Shown here in pieces: positions 24,831-33,069 of a DNA stretch of 48,894 bases. This DNA is from Candidatus Helarchaeota ASGARD archaeon Hel_GB_B. Its GTDB lineage: Archaea > Asgardarchaeota > Lokiarchaeia > Helarchaeales > HEL-GB-B. The position numbers were made by a program, and so were the translations under genes. Each line of letters starts with the position of its first letter. The stretch's first letter is position 1. The notes beneath the pieces were generated by a model that had not been told where the DNA came from, searched no databases, and saw only the letters and a program-made list of their open reading frames with translations. Location: contig SUPR01000013.1 of the NCBI GenBank assembly GCA_005191425.1, forward strand, positions 1 to 48,894. Direction: 5' to 3'.

Positions 24831-25835
24831 TTAAAATTTATTTTTTAATTTATCTTTAATTAATTCGACAATTGTCTTTATTATATTTTTATCTGTTATA
24901 TTCCCATTTATTCCGGCTGCAGATGAATGTCCTCCACCAGTTAAATTGTTACCATTTGATTCTGAAAACATTTTCGCTATTTCATTACTAATATCACTCA
25001 TTGAAATATTTGTTTTTTCATAAAATTGTTGTGTTGATCTTAAACTTATTCTTAATTCATTATTTTTAATAGATCTTACAATTGCAACGTCTGCTCCCAT
25101 TACTATCAGACCTCGACATGCACTAGCCTCATAAGAGCTTACTTCTGAAGTGGCTAAAACCCAATTTTCAATTGTATATATTTTCGCTCGATTTCCTGCC
25201 TTTAATCTTGCAATTTTTTCAGAATATTCCATAGGATATCTTAATAACTTTGATACTTCTTTATAATCAATACCTAACGATAAAATTTTATTAATTATAT
25301 AAAATGTATTATTGGTCGCTATAATAAAATGTTTGGTATCATATATAATTCCTAATAATAAAATTTTTCCTTCCAATATACCCAATTCTAAGTTTAAGGA
25401 TTCAAATACTTCAAAAATTATTTCTGAAGTTGAGCAATAATCTTCCTTTATTATAGAAAATATCGGTAAATAATCTTTATTTTGCATAAATGCGTGATGG
25501 TCGATAATAATAAATGGGGTCTTGTTTATTATAAAATCTTTTACATTACCTATTATTTCTATATTACTTACGTCCACTAATATAATTAAATCTGGTTTAA
25601 TATTTGATATACTATTAATAAAATTATCTTTAAGATTAAAAAATTCGATTATTTTTTTTGTAATTAAGGTGAAATTGTCCGAATATATTTTTATTTTTGA
25701 TTTAATTCCAAATTTTTTAAGCAGAAAACTTAGTGCTATAGCGCTACTTAAGCCATCTGGGTCCATATTAATGTGACTACTTATTAAAATGGACTTAGGA
25801 TCTATGCTATTTATGTATTCAAATAAATTATTCAT
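24831..25835 (-). CDS. DHH/DHHA1 phosphoesterase, NrnA-like
   Basis: 334 residues from the ATG at 25835, supported by a GGTG Shine-Dalgarno about six bases upstream. A longer frame to 25889 would run into the tRNA-Leu gene and is rejected. DHH motifs: SHINMDPDGLSSAIA, LVDVSN, IIDHHAF, a later GIIYDTKHF (Asp), and GGGHSSAAG in the DHHA1 domain. This spacing is like NrnA/PAP phosphatase or GdpP-type enzymes that cleave oligoribonucleotides, pAp or cyclic dinucleotides. The substrate is not readable. It is the first protein gene after tRNA-Leu on this strand, 26 bp away. Confidence 0.85.
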   Translation of the reverse strand: MNNLFEYINSIDPKSILISSHINMDPDGLSSAIALSFLLKKFGIKSKIKIYSDNFTLITKKIIEFFNLKDNFINSISNIKPDLIILVDVSNIEIIGNVKDFIINKTPFIIIDHHAFMQNKDYLPIFSIIKEDYCSTSEIIFEVFESLNLELGILEGKILLLGIIYDTKHFIIATNNTFYIINKILSLGIDYKEVSKLLRYPMEYSEKIARLKAGNRAKIYTIENWVLATSEVSSYEASACRGLIVMGADVAIVRSIKNNELRISLRSTQQFYEKTNISMSDISNEIAKMFSESNGNNLTGGGHSSAAGINGNITDKNIIKTIVELIKDKLKNKF

Positions 25836-25861
25836 AAAATGGACACCAAAAATAAAATAAG

Positions 25862-26014
25862 TGCAGGGAATGGGATTTTCGATTTCCAATTTTAGGAAAT
25901 TTTCGAACCCATGTACGTCTACACGACTGGATATCTTATTATTACTATCTTGAGTCTGGATCTAATCTTTCGACTAGATAGTCCAGCGCCGTTGACCAGC
26001 TTGGCTATCCCTGC
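25862..26014 (-). tRNA. tRNA-Leu(CAA) with three introns
   Basis: Read on the minus strand: acceptor GCAGGGA pairs with TCCCTGC, discriminator A at 25862, no encoded CCA. D-arm is GCC/GGC, anticodon stem CTGGA/TCCAG, a 14-nt type II variable region, T stem ATGGG/CCCAT. Three insertions must be removed. Intron 1 (25954-25980, 27 nt, position 32/33) has a textbook BHB: bulges ACT and ACT around helix CTGG/CCAG, with an 8-bp stem capped by GAAA. Intron 2 (25933-25948, 16 nt, position 37/38) has a weaker BHB. Intron 3 (25876-25901, 26 nt, T-loop 59/60) has helix TTCG/CGAA between bulges AAA and AAT. Splicing yields anticodon loop CTCAAGA and T-loop TTCGAAT, an 84-nt tRNA before CCA addition. Confidence 0.88.
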
Positions 26015-26582
26015 TTTTTATATACTATAAATGTTCTGATCTTTTAATTTGTTTACTTTCCAAATCTTTATTTACTATCATATTCGAATTTTAATATTCA
26101 ATCTTGGTCAAGAATGTTGTTAATTCTTGATAATTCATAAATTTTTTGGTTCTTTTTAATATTTACCAAAATTAATTGTAAATTAAAATTTATTAGCTTT
26201 TAGTAAATGATCAAAATTTTTAAAATGTCTAAGAAAATTTAAAGTATTTTTTATTCTATGGTATTAAACATGTATTTTTTAATCGTTATATTCTTTTAAA
26301 TAAAATATTAAGTCTTTAGGCTTATAGACTACCCTTTATTTTGAGCAATAGATTTAACGATAATTATAATAGTTTTATTGATTCTAATTAAAGCCTTTAA
26401 TATTAACTGAGTTCTAAATTATTATTTATATTCTTTTTTTTTTCAAAAATTTAAATTTGTGATAAAAAAAGATTTCTATTGGAAATGAATTTTTCCTAAA
26501 AATTTGTTATGTGTTTATTTTTAAAAAATTCTAAGAAATATTGTAATCATTTTAGAAAATAAGATAATATAGAAATTTTAAA
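26015..26582. other. Spacer upstream of tRNA-Leu with repeat copy and inverted repeat
   Basis: No protein gene is seen. Next to the tRNA, a TATA-like stretch on the minus strand (about 26018-26033, TTTATAGTATATAAAAA) probably is its promoter. A 7-bp inverted repeat with a 7-nt loop lies at 26109-26115/26123-26129. The second copy of the dispersed repeat lies at 26448-26526. Confidence 0.5.
26448..26526 (+). repeat. Dispersed repeat, copy 2
   Basis: Nearly identical to 2953-3030 and in the same orientation, 23.5 kb away. The hairpin ATTTC/GAAAT is kept, with a single A-to-G change in its loop, and the flanks diverge after the final GTTTATTTT. It lies just beyond the 3' end of the CoaE-like gene at 26583, as copy 1 lies just beyond the 3' end of the cupin gene, so it might serve as a processing or termination element for both. 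Confidence 0.7.
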
Positions 26583-27131
26583 TTAAGAATTCTTAAAGTT
26601 AATTAATTTTAATAATTTTTCAATCTCTTTTTCAAGATCTATTAGTGTCCCATTATTTGAAATTGTAAAATCTGCCAATTTAAGAAGCGATTCAATCTGT
26701 ATTTCTGTCTCCTTATTATCATATTCTTTAAATTCATTCCAACTTATTTTTTGTCCAAATCTTTTCCTTGTATTTATTCGTTGAAATCTTTTTTCGTCAT
26801 CAATTTCAATTCCAATTATTACTCCACCAAGATTTTTTATGGCATCAAATTCCAATTTATATCTAATTCCGTTTACAATTAAATTTCGATTAATTTTATT
26901 CTTGATTCTTCTAACAATCGTATCAATAATTATATATTCCCCAAATATCTTTCTCAAATAAAATCCAATTTTTTGATAATTTTCTCTATTTAAATCCAGA
27001 TTAATTGCTGTTAAAAATTCTGTGATTGGGTCGCTAAATCTGATTTGCTCATGAAAATTAAATTTTTTTATAAGGATTTCTGCAATACTATCTTTTCCGG
27101 ACCCAATTTTTCCAATTAATCCAATTATCAT
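26583..27131 (-). CDS. CoaE-like P-loop nucleotide/dephospho-CoA kinase family protein
   Basis: 182 residues. P-loop is GLIGKIGSGKDSIAE at the very N-terminus. A nucleoside-kinase-like core follows, with NLIVNGIRYKLEFDAIK (Walker B-like region) and a lid containing RFQRINTRKRFGQ. The layout fits the archaeal adenylate/dephospho-CoA-kinase-like (UPF0200-type) family rather than bacterial CoaE; archaeal CoA synthesis usually uses GTP-dependent PF1-type enzymes, so the substrate is open. It starts 91 bp from the divergent dihydroorotase gene. Confidence 0.65.
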   Translation of the reverse strand: MIIGLIGKIGSGKDSIAEILIKKFNFHEQIRFSDPITEFLTAINLDLNRENYQKIGFYLRKIFGEYIIIDTIVRRIKNKINRNLIVNGIRYKLEFDAIKNLGGVIIGIEIDDEKRFQRINTRKRFGQKISWNEFKEYDNKETEIQIESLLKLADFTISNNGTLIDLEKEIEKLLKLINFKNS

Positions 27132-27222
27132 TTTTAATTTCCTTAGGTTTATTTATTTGGAACTTATTTTATTTAATTAACGATTAAAATTATAAAAATA
27201 ATTTTATTGGTGGCATTTTAAA

Positions 27223-28581
27223 TTGACAAATGATTATAGAAGAGCGCCATGCGATTTAAATCTAATTAATTGTAAAATTGTTTTAAGAAATAGAATTTTT
27301 GAAGGTGGCTTGTCAATAAATAATAGCAAAATCATCAAAATAGGTAAAGTTTCTAATTTAATAAAATCAAATAAAATTATTGATATAAAAAACAAATTTA
27401 TAATACCTGGTCTGATTGATACTCATGTCCATTGCCGAGATATGGAACTCTCATATAAAGAAGATTATTATACTGCCACGGCTGCTGCTATACATGGAGG
27501 AATAACTACAATTCTTGATATGCCAAATACTAAACCTCCGACTATATCTGTCCAAACATTAAAAAATAAGGTTAAAGTTGCAGAAAAAAAAATTTTATGT
27601 AATGTTGGTTTTTATTCCGGAATTCCCAAAGATTTTTCTGAACTAGACGAAATGAAAAAAATCGGTATTTTTGGAATAAAATTATTATTAAACAACCCAA
27701 TTACTAATTATAATTATAATGACATTAATTCTTTTAAAAAATTGATAAATAAATGCTCAGAAAAAGGTATTACTATCTTAATTCATCCAGAATTTAAAAA
27801 ATATGTTGATGAAAAATCAAAAACGATTAAAAATAATAATGATATTTCATTTTTTTTAAAAATTCATGATAATACTAATGAATACCGCACTATTGATACA
27901 ATTATAAATAGCTGTAAAGAAATTAATGGTCATATCCATTTTTGCCATTTGAGTATTTCTGATGATATTGATTTATTAACTAAATATAAAAATTCTGGTA
28001 ATATAATGAAAATAAGTTCCGAAGTAACTCCACATCATTTATTTTTATCTGATAAAGACCTTTATGAAAAAGGTACTTACGCAAAAATGCTACCACCATT
28101 GCGGCCTTCTCCAAATCAAGAAAATCTTTTAAAGGCATTAAAATCAGGAATTATTGATGTTATTGGAACGGATCATGCGCCTCATTCTATTAAAGAGAAA
28201 AAATTAAATTTTTTAGATGCTCCATCTGGAATTCCGCAATTAGAAACGGTTTTACCCATATTTTTAACAAAAATTAACCAAAATGAATTTGATATTTTTA
28301 ATTTATGTAGATCCTTTGCCGAAAATCCAGCTAAATTATTTAACATAAAAAATAAAGGTGTAATTTCCGAAGGTTATGATGCAGATTTGGTAATCATTGA
28401 TTTAAAAAGCGAATATAAAATAAATTCCGATCGATTTTTCTCAAAAGCAAAATTCTCACCATTTGATGGAATGAAATGTATTGGTAAACCTATAATGTCG
28501 ATAAATAATGGTCAAATTGTCATGAAGGAAGATGAAATTTTAATAAAACCAGGAAATGGTAATGTATTATTAAATAAATAA
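27223..28581 (+). CDS. pyrC: Dihydroorotase
   Basis: 452 residues from a TTG preceded by GGTGG nine bases upstream. Amidohydrolase motifs: DTHVHCRD (first two metal histidines plus Arg), GGITTILDMPNTKP (substrate Asn), HPEF and HFCHLSI (metal histidines), and IGTDHAPHS (catalytic Asp). The carbamylated lysine expected in class I enzymes is replaced by a region reading FGIKLLLNN, where the lysine is plausible. It closes carbamoyl-aspartate to dihydroorotate in pyrimidine synthesis. Other pyr genes are not adjacent. Allantoinase is the main alternative, but the MPNTKP motif favours dihydroorotase. Confidence 0.9.
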   Translation: MTNDYRRAPCDLNLINCKIVLRNRIFEGGLSINNSKIIKIGKVSNLIKSNKIIDIKNKFIIPGLIDTHVHCRDMELSYKEDYYTATAAAIHGGITTILDMPNTKPPTISVQTLKNKVKVAEKKILCNVGFYSGIPKDFSELDEMKKIGIFGIKLLLNNPITNYNYNDINSFKKLINKCSEKGITILIHPEFKKYVDEKSKTIKNNNDISFFLKIHDNTNEYRTIDTIINSCKEINGHIHFCHLSISDDIDLLTKYKNSGNIMKISSEVTPHHLFLSDKDLYEKGTYAKMLPPLRPSPNQENLLKALKSGIIDVIGTDHAPHSIKEKKLNFLDAPSGIPQLETVLPIFLTKINQNEFDIFNLCRSFAENPAKLFNIKNKGVISEGYDADLVIIDLKSEYKINSDRFFSKAKFSPFDGMKCIGKPIMSINNGQIVMKEDEILIKPGNGNVLLNK

Positions 28582-28608
28582 ATAAATAATAACATTTAAT
28601 TGATACCA

Positions 28609-29082
28609 ATGAAATTTCTTTCTGATGCAATGCACGGTCGAATTACAAGGTTTTTAAGAATTTTAGGGTATGATACATTTTACCCTTTCGATATGGACGA
28701 CTCAGAAATTTTAAAAATTGCAAAAAAAGAAAATAGAATAATTATTACTAGAGATATTCAGCTGTCCCAACGAGCAAAATCAAAAAATATACCTGTAATA
28801 TTATTAACTTCGGTTGATTTCATCAAAAATTTTAATAAAATTTACAAGACATTTTCAATTAACTTAGAACTTAATTCAAGCAAATCCAGATGTCCTATTT
28901 GCAATAGTGAATTAATTCCAATTAAAAAAGAAGCGGTATTTGGAAAAGTACCCCAAAAAACTTATCAAAGATTTAAAAAATTCTGGATATGTAAAAATAA
29001 AGAGTGCGGTAAAATATATTATGAAGGAATTCATTGGGAAAAAATGCGAAAACAATTAGAAAAGGTTAAGAATTTAAAATAA
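28609..29082 (+). CDS. Mut7-C (PIN-like) RNase domain protein with zinc ribbon
   Basis: About 157 residues from the ATG at 28609; a TTG at 28600 is possible. It begins KFLSDAMHGRITRFLRILGYDT and continues FDMDDSEILKIAKKENRIIITRD, the acidic PIN-like active site of the Mut7-C family. The C-terminal ~50 residues hold a zinc ribbon (RCPICNSEL and WICKNKECGKIYYEG). Family members are predicted ribonucleases; the RNA target is unknown. It sits between pyrC and nadC on the same strand with short gaps. Confidence 0.88.
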   Translation: MKFLSDAMHGRITRFLRILGYDTFYPFDMDDSEILKIAKKENRIIITRDIQLSQRAKSKNIPVILLTSVDFIKNFNKIYKTFSINLELNSSKSRCPICNSELIPIKKEAVFGKVPQKTYQRFKKFWICKNKECGKIYYEGIHWEKMRKQLEKVKNLK

Positions 29083-29104
29083 TAAAATTTTCTTGTTGAT
29101 CAGA

Positions 29105-29962
29105 ATGGAAATACCACCATATTTATTAAAGGAAAAATTACTTTATTTTTTAAAAGAAGACATACAATTTGGAGACCTTACATCAAATCTATTAATTTCC
29201 GACGATTTAAAAGCAAAAGCGGTAATAATAGCTGAACAAGATGGAATAATTGCTGGGATAAATGAGGCTGTCTCTATTTGCGAATTAGCTCAATTAAAAC
29301 CTATTCAAATTGTCAAAGATGGAGATAAAGTCTCAAAAGGTTCAAGAATATTAGAAATAGATGGAAAAGCCAAAACTATTTTGACCGTTGAACGAACGAT
29401 TTTAAATATCTTGATGAGAATGAGTGGAATTGCAACAGAAACAAATAAAATAATTGAAAAGGTTAGAAAAATAAATAAAAAGATACGAATTGCATGCACT
29501 CGTAAGACTACTCCCGGATTTCGGTATTTTGAAAAAAGAGCGGTAATGATCGGTGGAGGTGATACTCATAGAATAGCTTTAGATGATATGGTATTAATTA
29601 AGGAAAATCACCTTTTTTGTATAGAAAATCTTGAGAATTCTATTAAAAAATTAAAGGATCAGATTAGTTTTTCTAAAAAAATTGAATTGGAAGTTGAAAA
29701 TAAAAATGCAGCACTAAAAGGCGCCAAATTAGGGGTAGATATATTAATGCTAGACAATTTTTCTCCTGAATTAGCAAACGAAACAATAAATGAATTAAAA
29801 AAGCTCCGTAATAATATAAAAATAGAAATATCTGGAAATATTACACCTCAAAACATTGAGTCTTACGCAAAACTAGATATTGATATAATTTCAATGGGAT
29901 ACATAACTCATAGCATAAAATCCTTTAATATGAGCTTAGATTTTATTAAAAAATCAATATAA
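29105..29962 (+). CDS. nadC: Nicotinate-nucleotide pyrophosphorylase (carboxylating)
   Basis: About 285 residues from the ATG at 29105; TTGs upstream in frame are possible. It shows the quinolinate phosphoribosyltransferase pattern: FLKEDIQFGDLTSNL at the N-terminus, ERTILNILMRMSGIATET, ACTRKTTPGFRYFEKRAVMIGGG (phosphate and substrate loop), LIKENH, ELEVEN, MLDNF and the final EISGNIT. It makes NaMN from quinolinate and PRPP in de novo NAD synthesis. nadA and nadB are not in this window. Confidence 0.95.
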   Translation: MEIPPYLLKEKLLYFLKEDIQFGDLTSNLLISDDLKAKAVIIAEQDGIIAGINEAVSICELAQLKPIQIVKDGDKVSKGSRILEIDGKAKTILTVERTILNILMRMSGIATETNKIIEKVRKINKKIRIACTRKTTPGFRYFEKRAVMIGGGDTHRIALDDMVLIKENHLFCIENLENSIKKLKDQISFSKKIELEVENKNAALKGAKLGVDILMLDNFSPELANETINELKKLRNNIKIEISGNITPQNIESYAKLDIDIISMGYITHSIKSFNMSLDFIKKSI

Positions 29963-29984
29963 ATATTTATTTTAAAAAATATTA

Positions 29985-30057
29985 AGCCAGGAATGGGACT
30001 TGAACCCATGTAAAACGGCTCTGCAGGCCGTCGCCTCGCCGACTAGACTATCCTGGC
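29985..30057 (-). tRNA. tRNA-Cys(GCA)
   Basis: Read on the minus strand: acceptor GCCAGGA/TCCTGGC, discriminator T at 29985 (U73 is the cysteine identity base), anticodon stem ACGGC/GCCGT with loop CTGCAGA (anticodon GCA), T-arm ATGGG/CCCAT with loop TTCAAGT. The D-arm is GTC/GGC with one G-U. No intron and no encoded CCA. It lies between nadC and thiI, antisense to both. Confidence 0.95.
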
Positions 30058-30208
30058 ATATTTTTTGTCTATAATTCATTTATTTTTGATGTTGAGTTCA
30101 ATAATTAAATATTGTATTAAAATTTTTCTTCCAATTTTACAAAATCTACATACATATTTATTTAAGAGAATTTTTCTTAATTTAAAAAATTATATATATT
30201 GGATTATT

Positions 30209-31372
30209 ATGATTTTAATTAGATATGGCGAAATAGCGCTTAAAAGCCCAAGAATTAGATTAGAATGGGAAAAACAATTAATTAGAAATATTAAGTCCAT
30301 ATTAGAGTTAAATAATATTAGTTATAAAAATATTAAATTCTTACCGACAAGAGGTAGAATTTTTTTAGATATAAAATTAACAAGCAATATCTGTTCATTA
30401 TTGAAAAAAGTCAGTGGAATTATTTCATTTAGTGAAGTTTTAGAAGCAAGTAACGAAATTAATTCCATTTCTAAAGTAACGCTTAAACTTGCCGATCAAA
30501 TTTTAGAAAATGGGGATACTTTTGCTTTAAAAGTTAGAAGGACTGGTACCCATAATTATTCCTCAATAGATATTGCTAGAATAGTTGGTAAAAATGTATT
30601 AACCACTTTTTCAGATAGAAATATTTCTGTAAATTTGTCTTCTCCAAAAAGGACGATTTATATTGAAATAAGAGATAAGAATTCCTATATTTTTCATAAT
30701 AAAATATCTGGGATGGGTGGATTACCAATTGGGACTCAAGGTAAAGTTATTGCATTGATTTCTGGAGGTATTGACAGCCCGGTCGCTGCTTGGATGATGA
30801 TGAAGCGAGGATGTTATATTAGACCAATATATTTTGATAATTATCCATATCTATCCAAAAAAAATATTGATAAAGTTATCAATTTAATAAAAAAATTAAG
30901 AACCTTTGATCCCAGGAAAAAATTTTATTTTTATATCATTCCTCATGGCCCAAATTTAGAATTATTTCTAAAAAATGCGCCAAAAAATTATACTTGTTTA
31001 TTGTGTAAAAGAATGCTTTATAGAATAGCAGAAGTCATCACAAAAAAGGAAAAAGCTAAAGCTATTGTTACAGGGGAAAATCTAGGACAAGTTGCAAGCC
31101 AAACGATTGACAATTTATATATTCTTAATGATTCAATAAAAATTCCAGTATTCAGACCATTAATTGGACTCGATAAGGAAGAAATTATTGATATTGCCAA
31201 GAAAATAGGTACATTCAAAATCTCAACCGAATTTATCGATTCTTGTACTGCAGTACCAAAATTTCCTATAACAAAAGGAGATATTAATAAAGTAATTAAA
31301 TTTGAATCGGATATTAATATTGATAATTTAGTGAAAAATGCTATAAATAATATGAAAAAGGTTTATATTTGA
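30209..31372 (+). CDS. thiI: tRNA 4-thiouridine synthase ThiI
   Basis: About 387 residues from the ATG at 30209. An upstream in-frame stretch back to 30065 is hydrophobic, low-complexity and precedes the conserved start MILIRYGEIALKSP, so it is rejected. After a ferredoxin-like and THUMP region (to about residue 170) comes the adenylating PP-loop ISGGIDSPVAAWMM and CLLCKRMLYRIAE, with GENLGQVASQT. There is no C-terminal rhodanese domain, as in most archaeal ThiI; sulfur transfer would use the conserved cysteines in the CLLC motif. It acts on U8 of tRNA and may also serve thiamine synthesis. Confidence 0.93.
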   Translation: MILIRYGEIALKSPRIRLEWEKQLIRNIKSILELNNISYKNIKFLPTRGRIFLDIKLTSNICSLLKKVSGIISFSEVLEASNEINSISKVTLKLADQILENGDTFALKVRRTGTHNYSSIDIARIVGKNVLTTFSDRNISVNLSSPKRTIYIEIRDKNSYIFHNKISGMGGLPIGTQGKVIALISGGIDSPVAAWMMMKRGCYIRPIYFDNYPYLSKKNIDKVINLIKKLRTFDPRKKFYFYIIPHGPNLELFLKNAPKNYTCLLCKRMLYRIAEVITKKEKAKAIVTGENLGQVASQTIDNLYILNDSIKIPVFRPLIGLDKEEIIDIAKKIGTFKISTEFIDSCTAVPKFPITKGDINKVIKFESDINIDNLVKNAINNMKKVYI

Positions 31373-31476
31373 ATTTTTTATTTATTTATTATGTTCAGGA
31401 TTAATGATTTTTTTTAATCTAATTAAAAATAAATAATGTTTAAAATTATTAAGAAAATCTAAAAAACGTGAATAAT

Positions 31477-32229
31477 ATGGAAAAAAAACCGATTTCAAAA
31501 AATGAATTAGAACGTTATGACCGTCAAATAATTATCTCTAATTGGGGTTTAGATGGCCAACTTAGATTAAAAAATAGTACTGTTATAGTTATTGGGGCTG
31601 GTGGTTTAGGATCTACTGTATTATTATATTTAGCTGCCGCAGGTATTGGTAATATACGAATTATTGATAATGATATTTTAGAACTAAGTAATTTAAATCG
31701 ACAAGTCCTCTATAATGAAGATGATATTAATAAACCTAAGGCTCTATTAGCACAAATGAAATTATCCAAATTAAATAAAGATATTAGAATTGTCGGTATT
31801 AATGAAACTCTTGATGAAAAAAGTGCTGATAAACTACTAAATGGGGCTGATTTAATAGTAGATTGTTTGGATAACTTTAAAACACGATTTTTAGTAAACC
31901 GCTATTGTATTAATAATAAAATTCCTTTCGTTCATGGCGCGATTTATGGATTAGAAGGAAGAGTTATGTTTATTGACCCAAAAAATGAAGAATCTCCGTG
32001 CTTAAATTGTTTTTATCCTGAAGATATTCCTCCTATGGGAAAATTTCCCGTTTTAGGATCAGTAGTCGGAATTACTGCATCTATTGAAGCAACCGAGGCT
32101 ATTAAATACTTGACTAAAATAGGTAAAAATTTAATAGGTGAATTTCTGGTAATTGACGGCCGTTTAATGAAATTTAAATCGATTATAATCAAAAAAAACC
32201 CGAAATGTAAAACATGCGGTGTCAATTAA
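31477..32229 (+). CDS. moeB: MoeB/ThiF-type E1-like adenylyltransferase
   Basis: About 250 residues (ATG 31477; GTG 31468 possible). It begins ERYDRQIIISNWGLDGQ, the standard MoeB opening, then GAGGLGST, DNDILELSNLNRQ (substrate region), CLDNFKTR, and two zinc pairs (CLNCF and CKTCG). There is no catalytic-Cys block where UBA5 has one; instead it reads GKFPVLGSVVGITASIEATEAIK as in MoeB. It should adenylate a MoaD- or ThiS-type sulfur carrier for molybdopterin or tRNA thiolation. It serves as a useful in-window contrast to the UBA5-like E1 at 6414. It lies about 100 bp after thiI. Confidence 0.92.
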   Translation: MEKKPISKNELERYDRQIIISNWGLDGQLRLKNSTVIVIGAGGLGSTVLLYLAAAGIGNIRIIDNDILELSNLNRQVLYNEDDINKPKALLAQMKLSKLNKDIRIVGINETLDEKSADKLLNGADLIVDCLDNFKTRFLVNRYCINNKIPFVHGAIYGLEGRVMFIDPKNEESPCLNCFYPEDIPPMGKFPVLGSVVGITASIEATEAIKYLTKIGKNLIGEFLVIDGRLMKFKSIIIKKNPKCKTCGVN

Positions 32230-32238
32230 ATATTTTAT

Positions 32239-32994
32239 TTAACTTAAATCGCCACAAGAACAAAAATGCTCGTTAATTAAATCATATAACTCAGCAAACC
32301 CTATATTTCCATAAATTGAAGTGGAAATTAATCTACTCAAGGGATATAAATCTAATAAATGTTTTAATATCAGCAAAGTTAAATCTACAATAGTTCCTTT
32401 TTCATTCTTAAGGTCATTAATTAAGTCTGTTGGGTTATTCAATAATCTTTTAATTTTTGAATGACTAACAAGATCTGATTTATGAAGTATATTTGAAATT
32501 TCAATTCCTAATCGAAATGATAAAATATGACTAAATAAATAAGCAATAACTAATTCTGATGATTTTTTTGTGAGATTAGAATCAATTACATTAATTCCTA
32601 TAACCCTGAATTCTTGAGATAATCTATCTAATAACTTTAATGCTATGTCCTTAAAAATAAATAATTCAAGTTGCCCTGGTGTGTCTATTAGTATATATTC
32701 GCTCCTAAAGTCTTTAAACTTTTTTATATATTCGTCCAGATTCTCTATAACTTTTTCATTAGCCTTAATAATCGCTCCATTTGGCCCTAAATTCTCTTCA
32801 ACCATTATCTGCTCTACAGTAATAAAATCTCTTATATTAAAATCCGGTTTATATGGTAAAACAACGGCTCCTGGATCAAGATTGACGAGTTTTACACTTT
32901 CTCTTCTCTTATTTTTAATCCATTTTCCAAAATTTTCGACCAAACTTGATTTACCTGCACCAGCTGATCCTATAAAAAGAACTATAAATGTCAT
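32239..32994 (-). CDS. GPN-loop GTPase
   Basis: About 251 residues. P-loop GSAGAGKSSLVENF, the family-defining Gly-Pro-Asn insertion (ENLGPNGAI), switch/DxPGQ (LIDTPGQLELF), and NILHKSDL as the base-recognition motif where NKxD is usual. GPN GTPases are archaeal-eukaryotic dimeric GTPases; the eukaryotic ones assemble RNA polymerase II, the archaeal role is unsettled. It converges with moeB over 9 bp. Confidence 0.95.
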   Translation of the reverse strand: MTFIVLFIGSAGAGKSSLVENFGKWIKNKRRESVKLVNLDPGAVVLPYKPDFNIRDFITVEQIMVEENLGPNGAIIKANEKVIENLDEYIKKFKDFRSEYILIDTPGQLELFIFKDIALKLLDRLSQEFRVIGINVIDSNLTKKSSELVIAYLFSHILSFRLGIEISNILHKSDLVSHSKIKRLLNNPTDLINDLKNEKGTIVDLTLLILKHLLDLYPLSRLISTSIYGNIGFAELYDLINEHFCSCGDLS

Positions 32995-33069
32995 CAATAT
33001 GAAGCATAATTTTAAATAAATTTATATGTAGTTTCCTTACTAGCGAATAAATCATTTGAGGTACATTAT

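Noticed and set aside
25836..25889. N-terminal extension of the DHH phosphoesterase gene
   Set aside because: It would overlap the tRNA-Leu 3' half. The ATG at 25835 has a GGTG Shine-Dalgarno and the first motif begins shortly after.
26109..26129. Inverted repeat considered as an intrinsic terminator
   Set aside because: It is AT-rich, has no T-run directly after it on either strand, and does not follow a gene end, so no functional claim is made.
30065..30208. 48-codon upstream extension of thiI
   Set aside because: It is low-complexity and hydrophobic, immediately after the tRNA-Cys gene, and family members begin at the conserved ILIRYGE segment, which is at 30209.
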